Source of the DNA: GCA-2716065 sp036123135
Lineage (GTDB): Bacteria > Bacteroidota > Bacteroidia > Flavobacteriales_D > Parvicellaceae
Assembly: GCA_036123135.1 (NCBI GenBank)
Contig: JAZADZ010000025.1
Location: forward strand, 1 to 33,234
Length of the DNA stretch: 33,234 nucleotides
Reading direction: 5' to 3'
The position numbers were made by a program, and so were the translations under genes. Shown one piece after another: positions 1-7,165 of this stretch. Under the pieces are notes generated by a model, which worked only from the letters and a program-made list of their open reading frames with translations, was not told the DNA's origin and ran no database searches. The number at the start of each line of letters is the position of its first letter. The first letter of the stretch is position 1.

Positions 1-1
1 A

Positions 2-280
2 GTTGATTTGACAACAAGCAAAGATTATTTGAGTGAAAACTGGATTAAAAAACACAACATCCACACCAAAACTGAGGGCAACCAATTGAAAAAAGCTGTG
101 GTTGAATCCGTAACAATATTTAAACTAAGAGTTACAGAAAACTTAATTTCTGAAAAACAAGAGTTGCTTAAATCCGAAAAAACAGAAAATATACTTTTTA
201 ATATTCTCAAGGATATTAAACAACTTACAGATGTTCGTAATATCTTTGCCAATGAACTTGGCATCATAATTACAAAATGA
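2..280 (+). CDS. dnaG: DNA primase, C-terminal end (partial)
   Basis: The reading frame is open to the left edge of the window and ends at a stop at 278-280, so about the last 92 residues of a longer protein are present. The TTG at position 8 is not needed as a start because the frame is already open upstream. The piece is a lysine- and glutamate-rich helical segment with a LSENWIKK motif, then a long helix and the ending LGIIITK. It resembles the DnaB-interacting helical tail of Bacteroidota DnaG primases, which prime replication on the lagging strand. The catalytic TOPRIM and zinc domains lie outside the window, so the call rests on tail similarity alone. The stop overlaps the start of the next gene by four bases, suggesting coupled translation. 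Confidence 0.6.
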   Translation, partial: VDLTTSKDYLSENWIKKHNIHTKTEGNQLKKAVVESVTIFKLRVTENLISEKQELLKSEKTENILFNILKDIKQLTDVRNIFANELGIIITK

Positions 281-1404
281 AATTCTTCGATTACATAGAT
301 GAAATTAATGCAACAAACATTATTCTTGTAAGTATTGTTGTTCTTTTTTGGCTGTTTTTAAGACGACTAATCAATAGAAAGCTTGAGGCATTTTTGAAAA
401 GAAAAGATTGGTTGCTTCCAGGAAAGGGAAAAAAAATAAAAACACTCCTTAAGCAAGTTCTTTTTTTGATATTCATCATATTGGGGGTTAAAGCACTTTC
501 TTATGGACATGCAAACTTTTCATTTAAAGGAATTTTAACTACTCAACTTTTCAATCTTGGCACAACTGATAATCCAATTGCTTTTACCTTTTCTAGTGTG
601 CTCTTTCTGCTTATTGTATTTGTTGTTGCTCGATTCATAGTTGCTCTTTTTAGAATCTTTATTCACCGATCAACAAAAACAAGAGCTTGGATTGATGAAG
701 GTCGTAGGTATACTTTTACTCAAGTCACCAAGTACTTTGTTTACACCATTGCAATAATTGTCGCAATTCAGGGATTAGGTGTCGATATTACCTTATTAAT
801 TTACGGATCAACTGCTCTTTTTGTTGGAGTTGGTTTAGGTCTGCAATCTGTCTTGGGTGACATGTTTTCAGGAATTATTTTACTTTTTGATGGCAGCGTT
901 AAGGTCGGAGATATCGTTGAACTTTCTAGTAACGAAATTGCTAAGGTTGAAAAGATTTACATTAGAACATCACAGCTTAAAACGATAGACGGCAAATTTG
1001 TGATTGTTCCCAATTCAAAACTGACCAAAGACAATGTTACAAACCTCACAATCAGTGATAAAGCCACTCGATTTCATGTAAAAGTTGCTGTTGCCTATGG
1101 CACTGATACCAAAAAATTAAAAAATATTTTGTATGAGTGTGTACTACAGCATCCATTGGTTGAAAAAAGAAGAAATATAACTGTTATTTTCGATGATTTT
1201 GGAGGATACGCATTAGAATTTAGGGTATATTTTTGGGTGAAAAAAACCTGGGAAATATTGAATGTGAAAAGTGATATTCGCTTTATCATCGATCAAAGGT
1301 TTAGAGAAAATGGCATTAAAATCCCATATCCACAAAGGGATTTGCATTTAATTTCTGATTCAAGAGATTCAACATCCAATGCATCTCCAATTGACAAAGA
1401 CTAA
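277..1404 (+). CDS. MscS-family small-conductance mechanosensitive ion channel
   Basis: 375-residue inner-membrane protein. Hydrophobic segments lie near residues 12-30, 60-75, 100-127 and 150-168, followed by the pore helix region at 170-205 with the glycine/alanine-rich run GVGLGLQSVLGDMFSG typical of the MscS TM3. The start of the cytoplasmic beta domain follows (GSVKVGDIVEL, about 206-216), then an alpha/beta C-terminal domain to about residue 350. Family members open under membrane tension and release solutes on hypo-osmotic shock. There are more membrane segments than the three of E. coli MscS, as in many larger homologues. The ATG overlaps the stop of the upstream primase gene in an ATGA junction. 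It converges with recJ, with only 25 bases between them and no clear terminator. Confidence 0.9.
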   Translation: MKFFDYIDEINATNIILVSIVVLFWLFLRRLINRKLEAFLKRKDWLLPGKGKKIKTLLKQVLFLIFIILGVKALSYGHANFSFKGILTTQLFNLGTTDNPIAFTFSSVLFLLIVFVVARFIVALFRIFIHRSTKTRAWIDEGRRYTFTQVTKYFVYTIAIIVAIQGLGVDITLLIYGSTALFVGVGLGLQSVLGDMFSGIILLFDGSVKVGDIVELSSNEIAKVEKIYIRTSQLKTIDGKFVIVPNSKLTKDNVTNLTISDKATRFHVKVAVAYGTDTKKLKNILYECVLQHPLVEKRRNITVIFDDFGGYALEFRVYFWVKKTWEILNVKSDIRFIIDQRFRENGIKIPYPQRDLHLISDSRDSTSNASPIDKD

Positions 1405-1429
1405 TTCAAAATAGTAATATTTACATAAC

Positions 1430-3142
1430 TTAAAAAACCAAATCTCTAACTCTGAGTTGAAAAGATGTGTGTCCATTGTACTGGTTTTTTTCCATTGAAA
1501 AAGCAATAGCAAATGAATTCGATTGTTCTTTTACTTTAGACGCTAAATGCCCTAAACCAAAACCAATTCCATCAAAAGTGATGTTGCCAACATCTTCTTT
1601 TACTTTTAGTTTTAAGTGGGTTTCACCAACAACTCTTGAATTTCCAGCATCTAACATATTGTCCAACATAAATACTGGTTTCATATTTCCTGGTCCAAAA
1701 GGTGCCAATTGATCGATTAATCTGTAAAGCCTTGGAAACGGATTATTTTTTTTGTCCCTAACTAAATCTTGTGAAGAAAGCTTGGCATCAATGTAAATTT
1801 TTTGAGTTAAAATTTCTTTTGTAATCTTTCTTTTAACAGCTTCTTCAAAACGAATTTTAAATTCCTCCAACTTCTTTGGAAGAAGCGTTACTCCAGCGGC
1901 GTATTTATGTCCTCCAAAACGTACAAAAATATCTTCGATTTCAACTAAAATTTCGTGAACATCAAAGCCTTTGACCGAACGAACTGAGCCTGTAATAAAC
2001 TCTCCATCATTACACAATACAACCGTTGGGCGATAGTAAGTTTCAATTAGACGAGATGCAACAATTCCAACCACTCCTTTGTCCCAATCGTCGGAACATA
2101 CAACTGATGTGACCTTGTCTTTATCGTTTTCTAAAAGCAACAAGGCCTGATGAGTAATTGTTTTATCCTTTTTCTTCCTCAGAGAATTGATTTGCTCAAT
2201 TTCTTTAGCGAAGTTTAGTGCATCATTTTTAGCTTTTGAAGCTAAAAGCTTTACGGCAATCGAAGCATGAGCCAATCTTCCTGCAGCATTTATTCTTGGT
2301 GCAAGTAAAAAAACCAAATCTGAGCTTTCCAACTCCCCTTTTTTATTTGATGTTTCTAAAAGAGCTTTAACTCCTTGTCTTGGACTAGAATTCATTAATT
2401 CTAATCCAAGTTTTACAATTACTCTATTTTCTCCAACCATTGGAACTAAATCAGCAGCAGTTGCAATAGCAGTAAGGTCTAAAAAACTAAAAATATTCTC
2501 TTGATTTAACTCTAACTCCTCACCGATTGCCTGAATTAGTTTAAACCCAATTCCACATCCGCAAAGGTGTTTGAAAGGATATAAACAATCTTGTTGTTTT
2601 GGGTTAAGTAATGCAACACAAGTTGGAAGATTATTTCCTGGTAAATGATGGTCGCAAATAATTAAGTCTATTCCTGCTTTTTTCAATTCCCTGGATTGCT
2701 CAATGGCTTTTATTCCGCAATCCAAAGCAATAACAAGATCAATGTTTCCATTTTTAGCGGATTGAACTCCAGCCATCGAAATGCCATACCCCTCTTTGTA
2801 CCTATCCGGCTGATAATGCACTACATCGATTCCAAGTTGTTGTATAAATTGAAACATTAAAGCAATAGAGCAGGTGCCATCAACATCGTAATCTCCATAA
2901 ACCATTAATCGTTGTCCTTTTTCTTTCGCAAAAACAATTCTATTGACCGCCTTACGCATCCCTAGCATTAAATAGGGTGAATGAAAATCTTTTGAAGAAG
3001 GTCTTAAAAATTGTTTTGCCTCATCAAATGTAGTTATGCCTCTTTGCTCAAGAAGTTGAGCATAAATTAAAGGTATACCCAAATCTTCTTTCAACTGATT
3101 TGCAAAATAAAATTTTTGATTATTAAATACCCATTTTTTCAT
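1430..3142 (-). CDS. recJ: Single-stranded-DNA-specific exonuclease RecJ
   Basis: 570 residues, normal for bacterial RecJ, a 5'-3' exonuclease for single-stranded DNA used in recombination and mismatch repair. The DHH phosphoesterase core is intact: motif I GDYDVDGT (D84, D86, D88), motif II ALDCGI (D141) and motif III CDHH (D164, H165, H166), which bind the two metal ions. The DHHA1 motif GGHKYAAG lies in the second domain, and an OB-fold tail follows (about 450-570, ending in QLRVRDLVF). The start MKKWVF matches the usual N-terminus of Bacteroidota RecJ. It is divergent from the unknown gene starting at 3219, with a 76-base shared upstream region in which I see no strong promoter match. Confidence 0.96.
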   Translation of the reverse strand: MKKWVFNNQKFYFANQLKEDLGIPLIYAQLLEQRGITTFDEAKQFLRPSSKDFHSPYLMLGMRKAVNRIVFAKEKGQRLMVYGDYDVDGTCSIALMFQFIQQLGIDVVHYQPDRYKEGYGISMAGVQSAKNGNIDLVIALDCGIKAIEQSRELKKAGIDLIICDHHLPGNNLPTCVALLNPKQQDCLYPFKHLCGCGIGFKLIQAIGEELELNQENIFSFLDLTAIATAADLVPMVGENRVIVKLGLELMNSSPRQGVKALLETSNKKGELESSDLVFLLAPRINAAGRLAHASIAVKLLASKAKNDALNFAKEIEQINSLRKKKDKTITHQALLLLENDKDKVTSVVCSDDWDKGVVGIVASRLIETYYRPTVVLCNDGEFITGSVRSVKGFDVHEILVEIEDIFVRFGGHKYAAGVTLLPKKLEEFKIRFEEAVKRKITKEILTQKIYIDAKLSSQDLVRDKKNNPFPRLYRLIDQLAPFGPGNMKPVFMLDNMLDAGNSRVVGETHLKLKVKEDVGNITFDGIGFGLGHLASKVKEQSNSFAIAFSMEKNQYNGHTSFQLRVRDLVF

Positions 3143-3218
3143 TCTTTCTTAAAGTAAGTTGATGTTTGTGAAAGTTATTTTAATGTAAAGTAATTGTTTT
3201 CTTTATATTTTTATCAAA

Positions 3219-3875
3219 GTGAGAAATATACTTTTTACAATATCCTTTTTTAGCTCGTATTTATTTTACGCCCAGGAAAAGTTTTCCTCATTTTACTTCA
3301 AAACTTCACAACCCACAAATACACCATCCATATTTTCATTTTCTGAAAATTATACCGGATCTTACTACAAAGAAAATGATTCGCTTATTCGCATAATTGT
3401 TGAAAAAGATAGTATTTATTCAGAATTTGGAATTCTATTTACACTTCCCAAAAAGGAACTAAAAAAAAATAAAACCTTTTTCATTGAAGATTCCCTACTT
3501 TATGGTGTTCAAGCAAATTCAGGAATTCCATTTAAGTCCATAAATGATACTATTTATGCTGTAATGATTCAGCGAGATTTATTATTTAAACCCGACTCAG
3601 TTCATATACTTAAACAGCAAAATGAAATGTATTTTTTAAACAGCAAAAGCAGTAAAAATCTCTTCTCAACAAAACTATTGCTTCTTGAAAACGATACGTT
3701 AATCATAAAAGAAATTGACCACATTAATTCATTTGAGCTTCTTAAAAAATTTCAAGAATTTGATGAGGACGATCAAAATAACATCAAAACATACCTTGCC
3801 AATCCAACAAAAAAAGAGCTCGAACTTTTCATCAATGAAGATGGATTTAATGAACTTCTAAAATTTCATTTATGA
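3219..3875 (+). CDS. Hypothetical exported protein, first gene of a three-gene cassette
   Basis: 218 residues with a GTG start. The start is supported by an immediate signal peptide: a basic residue, a hydrophobic run at residues 4-17 and a likely cleavage site near FYAQ (17-20), the usual Bacteroidota pattern. The mature part is rich in Asn, Ser, Lys and Phe with alternating hydrophobic residues, suggesting a beta-rich domain, and ends in a more helical tail (about 165-218). I do not recognise the family and see no lipobox, catalytic motif or T9SS domain. The stop overlaps the next start (ATGA), so all three genes from here to 4548 are probably one coupled transcript. Location is probably the periplasm. 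Confidence 0.75.
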   Translation: MRNILFTISFFSSYLFYAQEKFSSFYFKTSQPTNTPSIFSFSENYTGSYYKENDSLIRIIVEKDSIYSEFGILFTLPKKELKKNKTFFIEDSLLYGVQANSGIPFKSINDTIYAVMIQRDLLFKPDSVHILKQQNEMYFLNSKSSKNLFSTKLLLLENDTLIIKEIDHINSFELLKKFQEFDEDDQNNIKTYLANPTKKELELFINEDGFNELLKFHL

Positions 3876-4105
3876 CCAATGAAAAAGACACCATTGATTT
3901 GCTCAGAGAATCTATAATTTCTAACCAAGAAAACCTACTTAATGAAATTTTAAGATTTCTAAACATTTCTGAAATATCTGAAGAAAAATATCAACAACTT
4001 TTTGCAAAAATGAATGAATCAAACATTGAACTTTTCAAAATATCAAAAGCATTAGAGGCTCAAGAAATAATTGACCATGTGTTCAAAAATAAAATTGGAG
4101 AATGA
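3872..4105 (+). CDS. Small acidic helical protein, second gene of cassette
   Basis: 77 residues, predicted entirely alpha-helical with heptad-like hydrophobic spacing and many Glu, Lys and Asn. There is no signal peptide, membrane segment or cysteine. I do not recognise it. Both ends overlap the neighbouring genes by four bases, which argues strongly that it is a real gene and is made in step with them. It could act as a small partner or adaptor of the DUF6495-like protein encoded downstream; that is inference from gene order only. Confidence 0.7.
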   Translation: MTNEKDTIDLLRESIISNQENLLNEILRFLNISEISEEKYQQLFAKMNESNIELFKISKALEAQEIIDHVFKNKIGE

Positions 4106-4548
4106 AATTTGCTAGATTATCCAGTTCAGAACTCGAATCATTGGAAAAAGAATTTATAGCATTTTTAGCTGTAAATGGAATTGACAGTGATTATTGGATA
4201 AAACTTAAAGAAACTGACAATGAAAAAGCTGAAGATCTCGTTGATGTTTTCAGTGATATAGTTTGGAAAAAGAACCTCGATGAAATTAAGTTTTTAGAGC
4301 ACAGAACAAATAACTCATTAAAGCTATTTCATTGCAAAAAAAATACAATTGAATTAATTGGTATTGACGGAGATATACGACACTACTCTACTAAAAAACC
4401 AAACAGTTCAACTTCACAAAAGCTATCCATCTATACTCATGCAAAATCCTATTCGATCTCAAGAGAGGATGAGCTATTCGCACTAATTAAAGGAGGGTGC
4501 TGTATTTCAGATGAAAAACTTTATAATGAGTTTAAAAAATTCATTTAG
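4102..4548 (+). CDS. DUF6495-like protein of unknown function, third gene of cassette
   Basis: 148 residues. The N-terminal part (MKFARLSSSELESLEKEF, then FLAVNGID, then DLVDVFSDIVW and FLEHRTNN) resembles the Bacteroidota family DUF6495 as I remember it; no search was run. The middle contains LFHCKKNTIELIGIDGDI. The C-terminal third (about 90-148) has a KGGCCISD motif with adjacent cysteines and looks less conserved. There is no signal peptide, so it is probably cytoplasmic. The ATG overlaps the upstream stop by four bases. A perfect 11-bp hairpin begins 18 bases after the stop and probably marks the end of the unit. Function unknown. Confidence 0.72.
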   Translation: MKFARLSSSELESLEKEFIAFLAVNGIDSDYWIKLKETDNEKAEDLVDVFSDIVWKKNLDEIKFLEHRTNNSLKLFHCKKNTIELIGIDGDIRHYSTKKPNSSTSQKLSIYTHAKSYSISREDELFALIKGGCCISDEKLYNEFKKFI

Positions 4549-4565
4549 AGCAATTATTAAACTAA

Positions 4566-4595
4566 CTCAGCAGTGCTTCAAACTGCACTGCTGAG
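4566..4595. terminator. Hairpin after the unknown three-gene cassette
   Basis: A perfect inverted repeat with arms CTCAGCAGTGC and GCACTGCTGAG and an 8-base loop. It is clearly richer in GC than its surroundings and sits 18 bases after the last stop. No T-run follows on the plus strand, so it may act as a 3'-end stabiliser or a factor-assisted terminator rather than a classical intrinsic one. Confidence 0.6.
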
Positions 4596-4603
4596 CAAAA
4601 GTA

Positions 4604-4620
4604 TTTAACACAATGTTAAA
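4604..4620. repeat. Short inverted repeat
   Basis: Arms TTTAACA and TGTTAAA flank a 3-base centre. It lies 8 bases beyond the larger hairpin. It may be a small protein-binding dyad or part of the same 3' region. In AT-rich DNA a 7-bp dyad may arise by chance. Confidence 0.35.
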
Positions 4621-4703
4621 AGTTTAGGGTAGTTGGTATATGTATAAAATTTAATTCTTTTTTTAAATCAACATTCAAATGCGATGCAAATAAAGTCAGT
4701 GTA

Positions 4704-4722
4704 ACGGACATTATATGTCCGT
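4704..4722. terminator. Inverted repeat just past the end of the HTH gene
   Basis: Perfect 8-bp arms ACGGACAT and ATGTCCGT separated by TAT, 8 bases beyond the stop of the minus-strand HTH gene. Its position suits a 3'-end hairpin for that gene. No T-run follows on either strand, so terminator function is inferred from position alone. Confidence 0.45.
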
Positions 4723-4730
4723 TTGAAAAA

Positions 4731-4931
4731 TTAATTGTTTAAATAATATTTCTTTTGGCTTTTGCAATATTCAATGTCGAAACCTTTGTCTCTAAGTCTA
4801 GAAATCATTCTTCGTATTGTCCTCTCGGAGCATTGAAAATTTTCAGCCATTTGGTGAGGAGAGGATAGTGCCCCTCTCTCTATTCTTTCAAGAAGGTAGG
4901 TCAAACGATCGTTGTAGGTGATAAAATCCAT
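4731..4931 (-). CDS. Lone helix-turn-helix DNA-binding protein
   Basis: 66 residues consisting of little more than a winged helix-turn-helix of the HTH_11 / DeoR / WYL-regulator N-terminal type. A first helix (YNDRLTYLLERIERG) is followed by the helix pair SPHQMAENFQC and SERTIRRMISRLRDKGF, then the wing DIEYCKSQKKYYLNN. No ligand-binding or WYL domain follows, so any signal must be sensed by another protein or the protein acts as a simple autoregulator. Similar short stand-alone HTH proteins are common in Bacteroidota. A large dyad 11 bases upstream of the start is the obvious candidate operator. The gene stands alone between two unrelated transcription units. Confidence 0.75.
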   Translation of the reverse strand: MDFITYNDRLTYLLERIERGALSSPHQMAENFQCSERTIRRMISRLRDKGFDIEYCKSQKKYYLNN

Positions 4932-4942
4932 GGGTAGTTTAA

Positions 4943-4968
4943 TTTATCATTTATCCATAAACGATAAA
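4943..4968. promoter_or_regulatory. 26-bp dyad, candidate operator of the HTH gene
   Basis: Imperfect palindrome with 12-bp arms TTTATCATTTAT and ATAAACGATAAA, a CC centre and a single mismatched position. It lies 11 bases upstream of the minus-strand ATG at 4931. On the minus strand a TTTG (4974-4977) lies 20 bases before TAAATGAT (4946-4953), the spacing of Bacteroidota -33/-7 elements although the second element is a weak match. A protein bound to the dyad would cover that promoter, which suggests autorepression. Confidence 0.5.
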
Positions 4969-4984
4969 ACCTACAAACGTTGCC

Positions 4985-5020
4985 AGTCTTTTAAACAATA
5001 TTTTTTTACAAGTCTTTTAA
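4985..5020. repeat. Pair of 10-bp direct repeats upstream of the HTH gene
   Basis: AGTCTTTTAA occurs at 4985-4994 and again at 5011-5020, 26 bases apart, in the spacer between the HTH gene and the M28 peptidase gene. The rest of the 216-base spacer (4932-5147) is AT-rich and holds no gene that I can support. The repeats may be regulatory or may be chance in AT-rich DNA. Confidence 0.35.
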
Positions 5021-5147
5021 TAAATCATAAAAATCTATAAATCAATAAAACAGAAAAATCAGCATCAAGTATTTAATTTTCAAGTATATTTTCAATAGTT
5101 CAGTTCAAAAGGAATGAGCGTTTAAATGGATAATCTTAGACTGATGA

Positions 5148-6401
5148 TCAAATGGCTTCAATAAAATCAATTAATAAATGAAATAAATCATTGAATTCAC
5201 TCATTGGTAGAGTTTCTGATCGATCGTAGACATCGTGATATGCTTTTATTCCTCCCAGTGTATAAATGAAAAAAGAGGGTATACCAAGTTGAGAGAACCA
5301 ATAGTGGTCACTATTTGCCGCTCTTCCGCGAATCTTAATTTTAGAAAGATACTCTTGCTTCTTATTTATTGAAGTAAGTTGTTTAAACTGTTTTTTATGC
5401 AAAAGACCATTTACAACAGTTATCCCCTCATCGCCAGTTCCCATAATGTCAAGATTGAGAACAAACTTGATGTCGTCCAATGGGAAAAGAGGATTTTCAA
5501 CATAATACTTAGAGCCTAGAATACCGGCCTCTTCTGCGCCGAAGGCAATGAAAACCAAATTATACTTTGGAGATTTATCTGAAAAATAATTGGCTAAACT
5601 CAACAGCATTGCAACCCCACTCGCATTGTCATTAGCTCCTGGAAAAAGAGCTTTCCCCATCATTCCAAGGTGATCGTAGTGAGCTGAAATAATGATGGAT
5701 TTCTTTTTCAAGCCTGAAATACTTCCTATTACATTGTGTGTTACAATATCTCTCAAGAAAACATTTTCAACATCTAAATAAACCGAATCAGCATCCCAAA
5801 TCAATGAATCCTTAAGCTCAAGAATTGGGAATTCTGCTACATCTCTTGAAATAGACCACGTAAATTTTTCATTATTAACCCAAATAATGGGACAGATCAT
5901 TGAAAGGCCTATTTTAAGTTCATTAAAAATTGATAATGTATCAGGATTATTGGAATTTAAAGTATTTAAGACCAATACCTTACCCTCAAAATTTTTTATT
6001 TTAGAAAGAGAAACTTCATCTAAAAAATCCATTAAATTTTTCTGATCGACTTTAATGAGTCCAAATTTGCCTTTCGCTGTTCCAGAGGACGGGTCTAAGA
6101 TATAGTCAACCCCTTCATTCAATGGTTTTCCATCAATGGAAACGTTCAAATCATTGGGAAATGTGTTGGCTTTAATTTTAAAGGGCTGCAAGTATGTTCC
6201 CTTTTTAAATTGCTTTAATTGTATGGATTTATAATACTCTTGTATGTATTTAGCTGCCTTAACATGACCAAATCTAACGTAACCTCTTCCCATCATTTCA
6301 TCTGAACAAAGATCGTTAAGAATTTCTCTGGATGGATTATTTTGGGAAATCAGACTTCCAGAAATAAGAAGAAGGACTACAACACATCTAAAAAAAATCA
6401 T
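5148..6401 (-). CDS. Exported M28-family zinc metallopeptidase
   Basis: 417 residues. An N-terminal hydrophobic signal peptide (about 3-19, ending SLISQ) directs export to the periplasm or surface. The catalytic domain (about 220-417) carries all the expected dizinc ligands of family M28: H241 in SAHYDHLG, D258 in GANDNASG, E290/E291 in GAEEAG, D318 in NLDIMG and H389 in AYHDVYD. An inserted PA-like segment of about 80-220 precedes it. M28 enzymes are usually aminopeptidases that trim peptides from the N-terminus. There is no C-terminal sorting domain. The ATG overlaps the stop of the upstream conserved hypothetical gene by four bases, so the two are probably co-translated. Confidence 0.92.
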   Translation of the reverse strand: MIFFRCVVVLLLISGSLISQNNPSREILNDLCSDEMMGRGYVRFGHVKAAKYIQEYYKSIQLKQFKKGTYLQPFKIKANTFPNDLNVSIDGKPLNEGVDYILDPSSGTAKGKFGLIKVDQKNLMDFLDEVSLSKIKNFEGKVLVLNTLNSNNPDTLSIFNELKIGLSMICPIIWVNNEKFTWSISRDVAEFPILELKDSLIWDADSVYLDVENVFLRDIVTHNVIGSISGLKKKSIIISAHYDHLGMMGKALFPGANDNASGVAMLLSLANYFSDKSPKYNLVFIAFGAEEAGILGSKYYVENPLFPLDDIKFVLNLDIMGTGDEGITVVNGLLHKKQFKQLTSINKKQEYLSKIKIRGRAANSDHYWFSQLGIPSFFIYTLGGIKAYHDVYDRSETLPMSEFNDLFHLLIDFIEAI

Positions 6402-7069
6402 AAAAAACGTCTTTCAACGAGTGCAATAAATGTTTGCTCTGCATTTCCCTTTAGTTCCCAATTGAATTTTTTCACCAACTCGTTATTAATGTAATTCATT
6501 GCATCTTGTAATGAGTTCATTGAATTTAACGTTTCTAGTTCTTGTTGATAACAGTTGGAATCTCCATTAAATAGTTCTTCGGTAAAAGAAAACCGCTCAT
6601 TCAAACCAATTGCAGAAAATAAATTTTCAATTGGCTGTTTACCCAACTTATCTGCTAATGAGGACGAATCCATTTGAGCAAATCGATCATTAATTGAAGA
6701 GGATGAAGAGTTGTCAACTTTATTGCTTTCTTTTTCAATTGGTTGTTCATTGGACTCTAAAACCTCATCAATTGATTCTTCGAGATCAATTTGTTTTACT
6801 GGTTCCTCTTTAGACTCAATGGCTCCAAACTGAATTGATATTGATGAACTCTTCTTTTTATCTTTTTTTGAATCAGTATTTTCATTGGATTTTACTTCCT
6901 GTTCAGCAGAAAGATATTGAATTACCGCTAATCGTTCGTGAAGAGACCTAGCATCATTGAGAAGTAATTCAACTTGAAGTGGATTTAATTTACCTTGCTC
7001 CATTTTTTGGACACCTTCAGAAAGAGCTGATATCAAAGCATATAAATTTTTGTAATGGGATGAGCTCAT
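6398..7069 (-). CDS. Conserved Bacteroidota hypothetical protein with a variable acidic middle
   Basis: 223 residues from the ATG at 7069. The frame extends six codons further to a TTG at 7087, but MSSSHYKNLYALISAL looks like the conserved beginning, so the ATG is preferred. The N-terminal helical domain (about 1-65) contains ALSEGVQKMEQGKLN and ARSLHERLAVIQYLSAE. The middle (about 66-150) is low-complexity, rich in Lys, Glu and Ser. The C-terminal domain (about 150-223) contains GLNERFSFTEELFNGD and ends VERRFL, a signature I recall from many Bacteroidota genomes without known function. There is no signal peptide. It is coupled to the downstream M28 peptidase gene by an ATGA overlap. Function unknown. 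Confidence 0.82.
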   Translation of the reverse strand: MSSSHYKNLYALISALSEGVQKMEQGKLNPLQVELLLNDARSLHERLAVIQYLSAEQEVKSNENTDSKKDKKKSSSISIQFGAIESKEEPVKQIDLEESIDEVLESNEQPIEKESNKVDNSSSSSINDRFAQMDSSSLADKLGKQPIENLFSAIGLNERFSFTEELFNGDSNCYQQELETLNSMNSLQDAMNYINNELVKKFNWELKGNAEQTFIALVERRFL

Positions 7070-7078
7070 ATAATTAGG

Positions 7079-7106
7079 TTTGTGCAAACAAATTTCAATA
7101 AATTTG
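7079..7106 (+). promoter_or_regulatory. Possible tdk promoter
   Basis: TAAATTTG at 7099-7106 matches the Bacteroidota -7 consensus TAnnTTTG exactly and lies 60 bases before the thymidine kinase ATG. A TTTG at 7079-7082 precedes it, but the 16-base spacing is shorter than the usual 19-21, which lowers confidence. Confidence 0.35.
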
Positions 7107-7107
7107 T
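7088..7107. repeat. Inverted repeat in the tdk divergent region
   Basis: Perfect 8-bp arms ACAAATTT and AAATTTGT with a CAAT centre. It overlaps the candidate -7 element of tdk and lies just upstream of the divergent minus-strand gene, so a protein bound here could affect both. The sequence is AT-rich and chance occurrence is possible. Confidence 0.35.
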
Positions 7108-7165
7108 GTTAATTGAATGCATTTCAGTTCAATTTTATCAACATTATTACGAATTTGATTGATAT

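Noticed and set aside
5126..5164. 12-codon ATG frame on the plus strand at the end of the M28 peptidase gene
   Set aside because: Very short, no ribosome-binding site or recognisable peptide, and it runs antisense into a real gene.
7070..7087. Six-codon TTG-started extension of the conserved hypothetical gene
   Set aside because: The ATG at 7069 begins the part that looks conserved; no feature favours the rarer TTG start.
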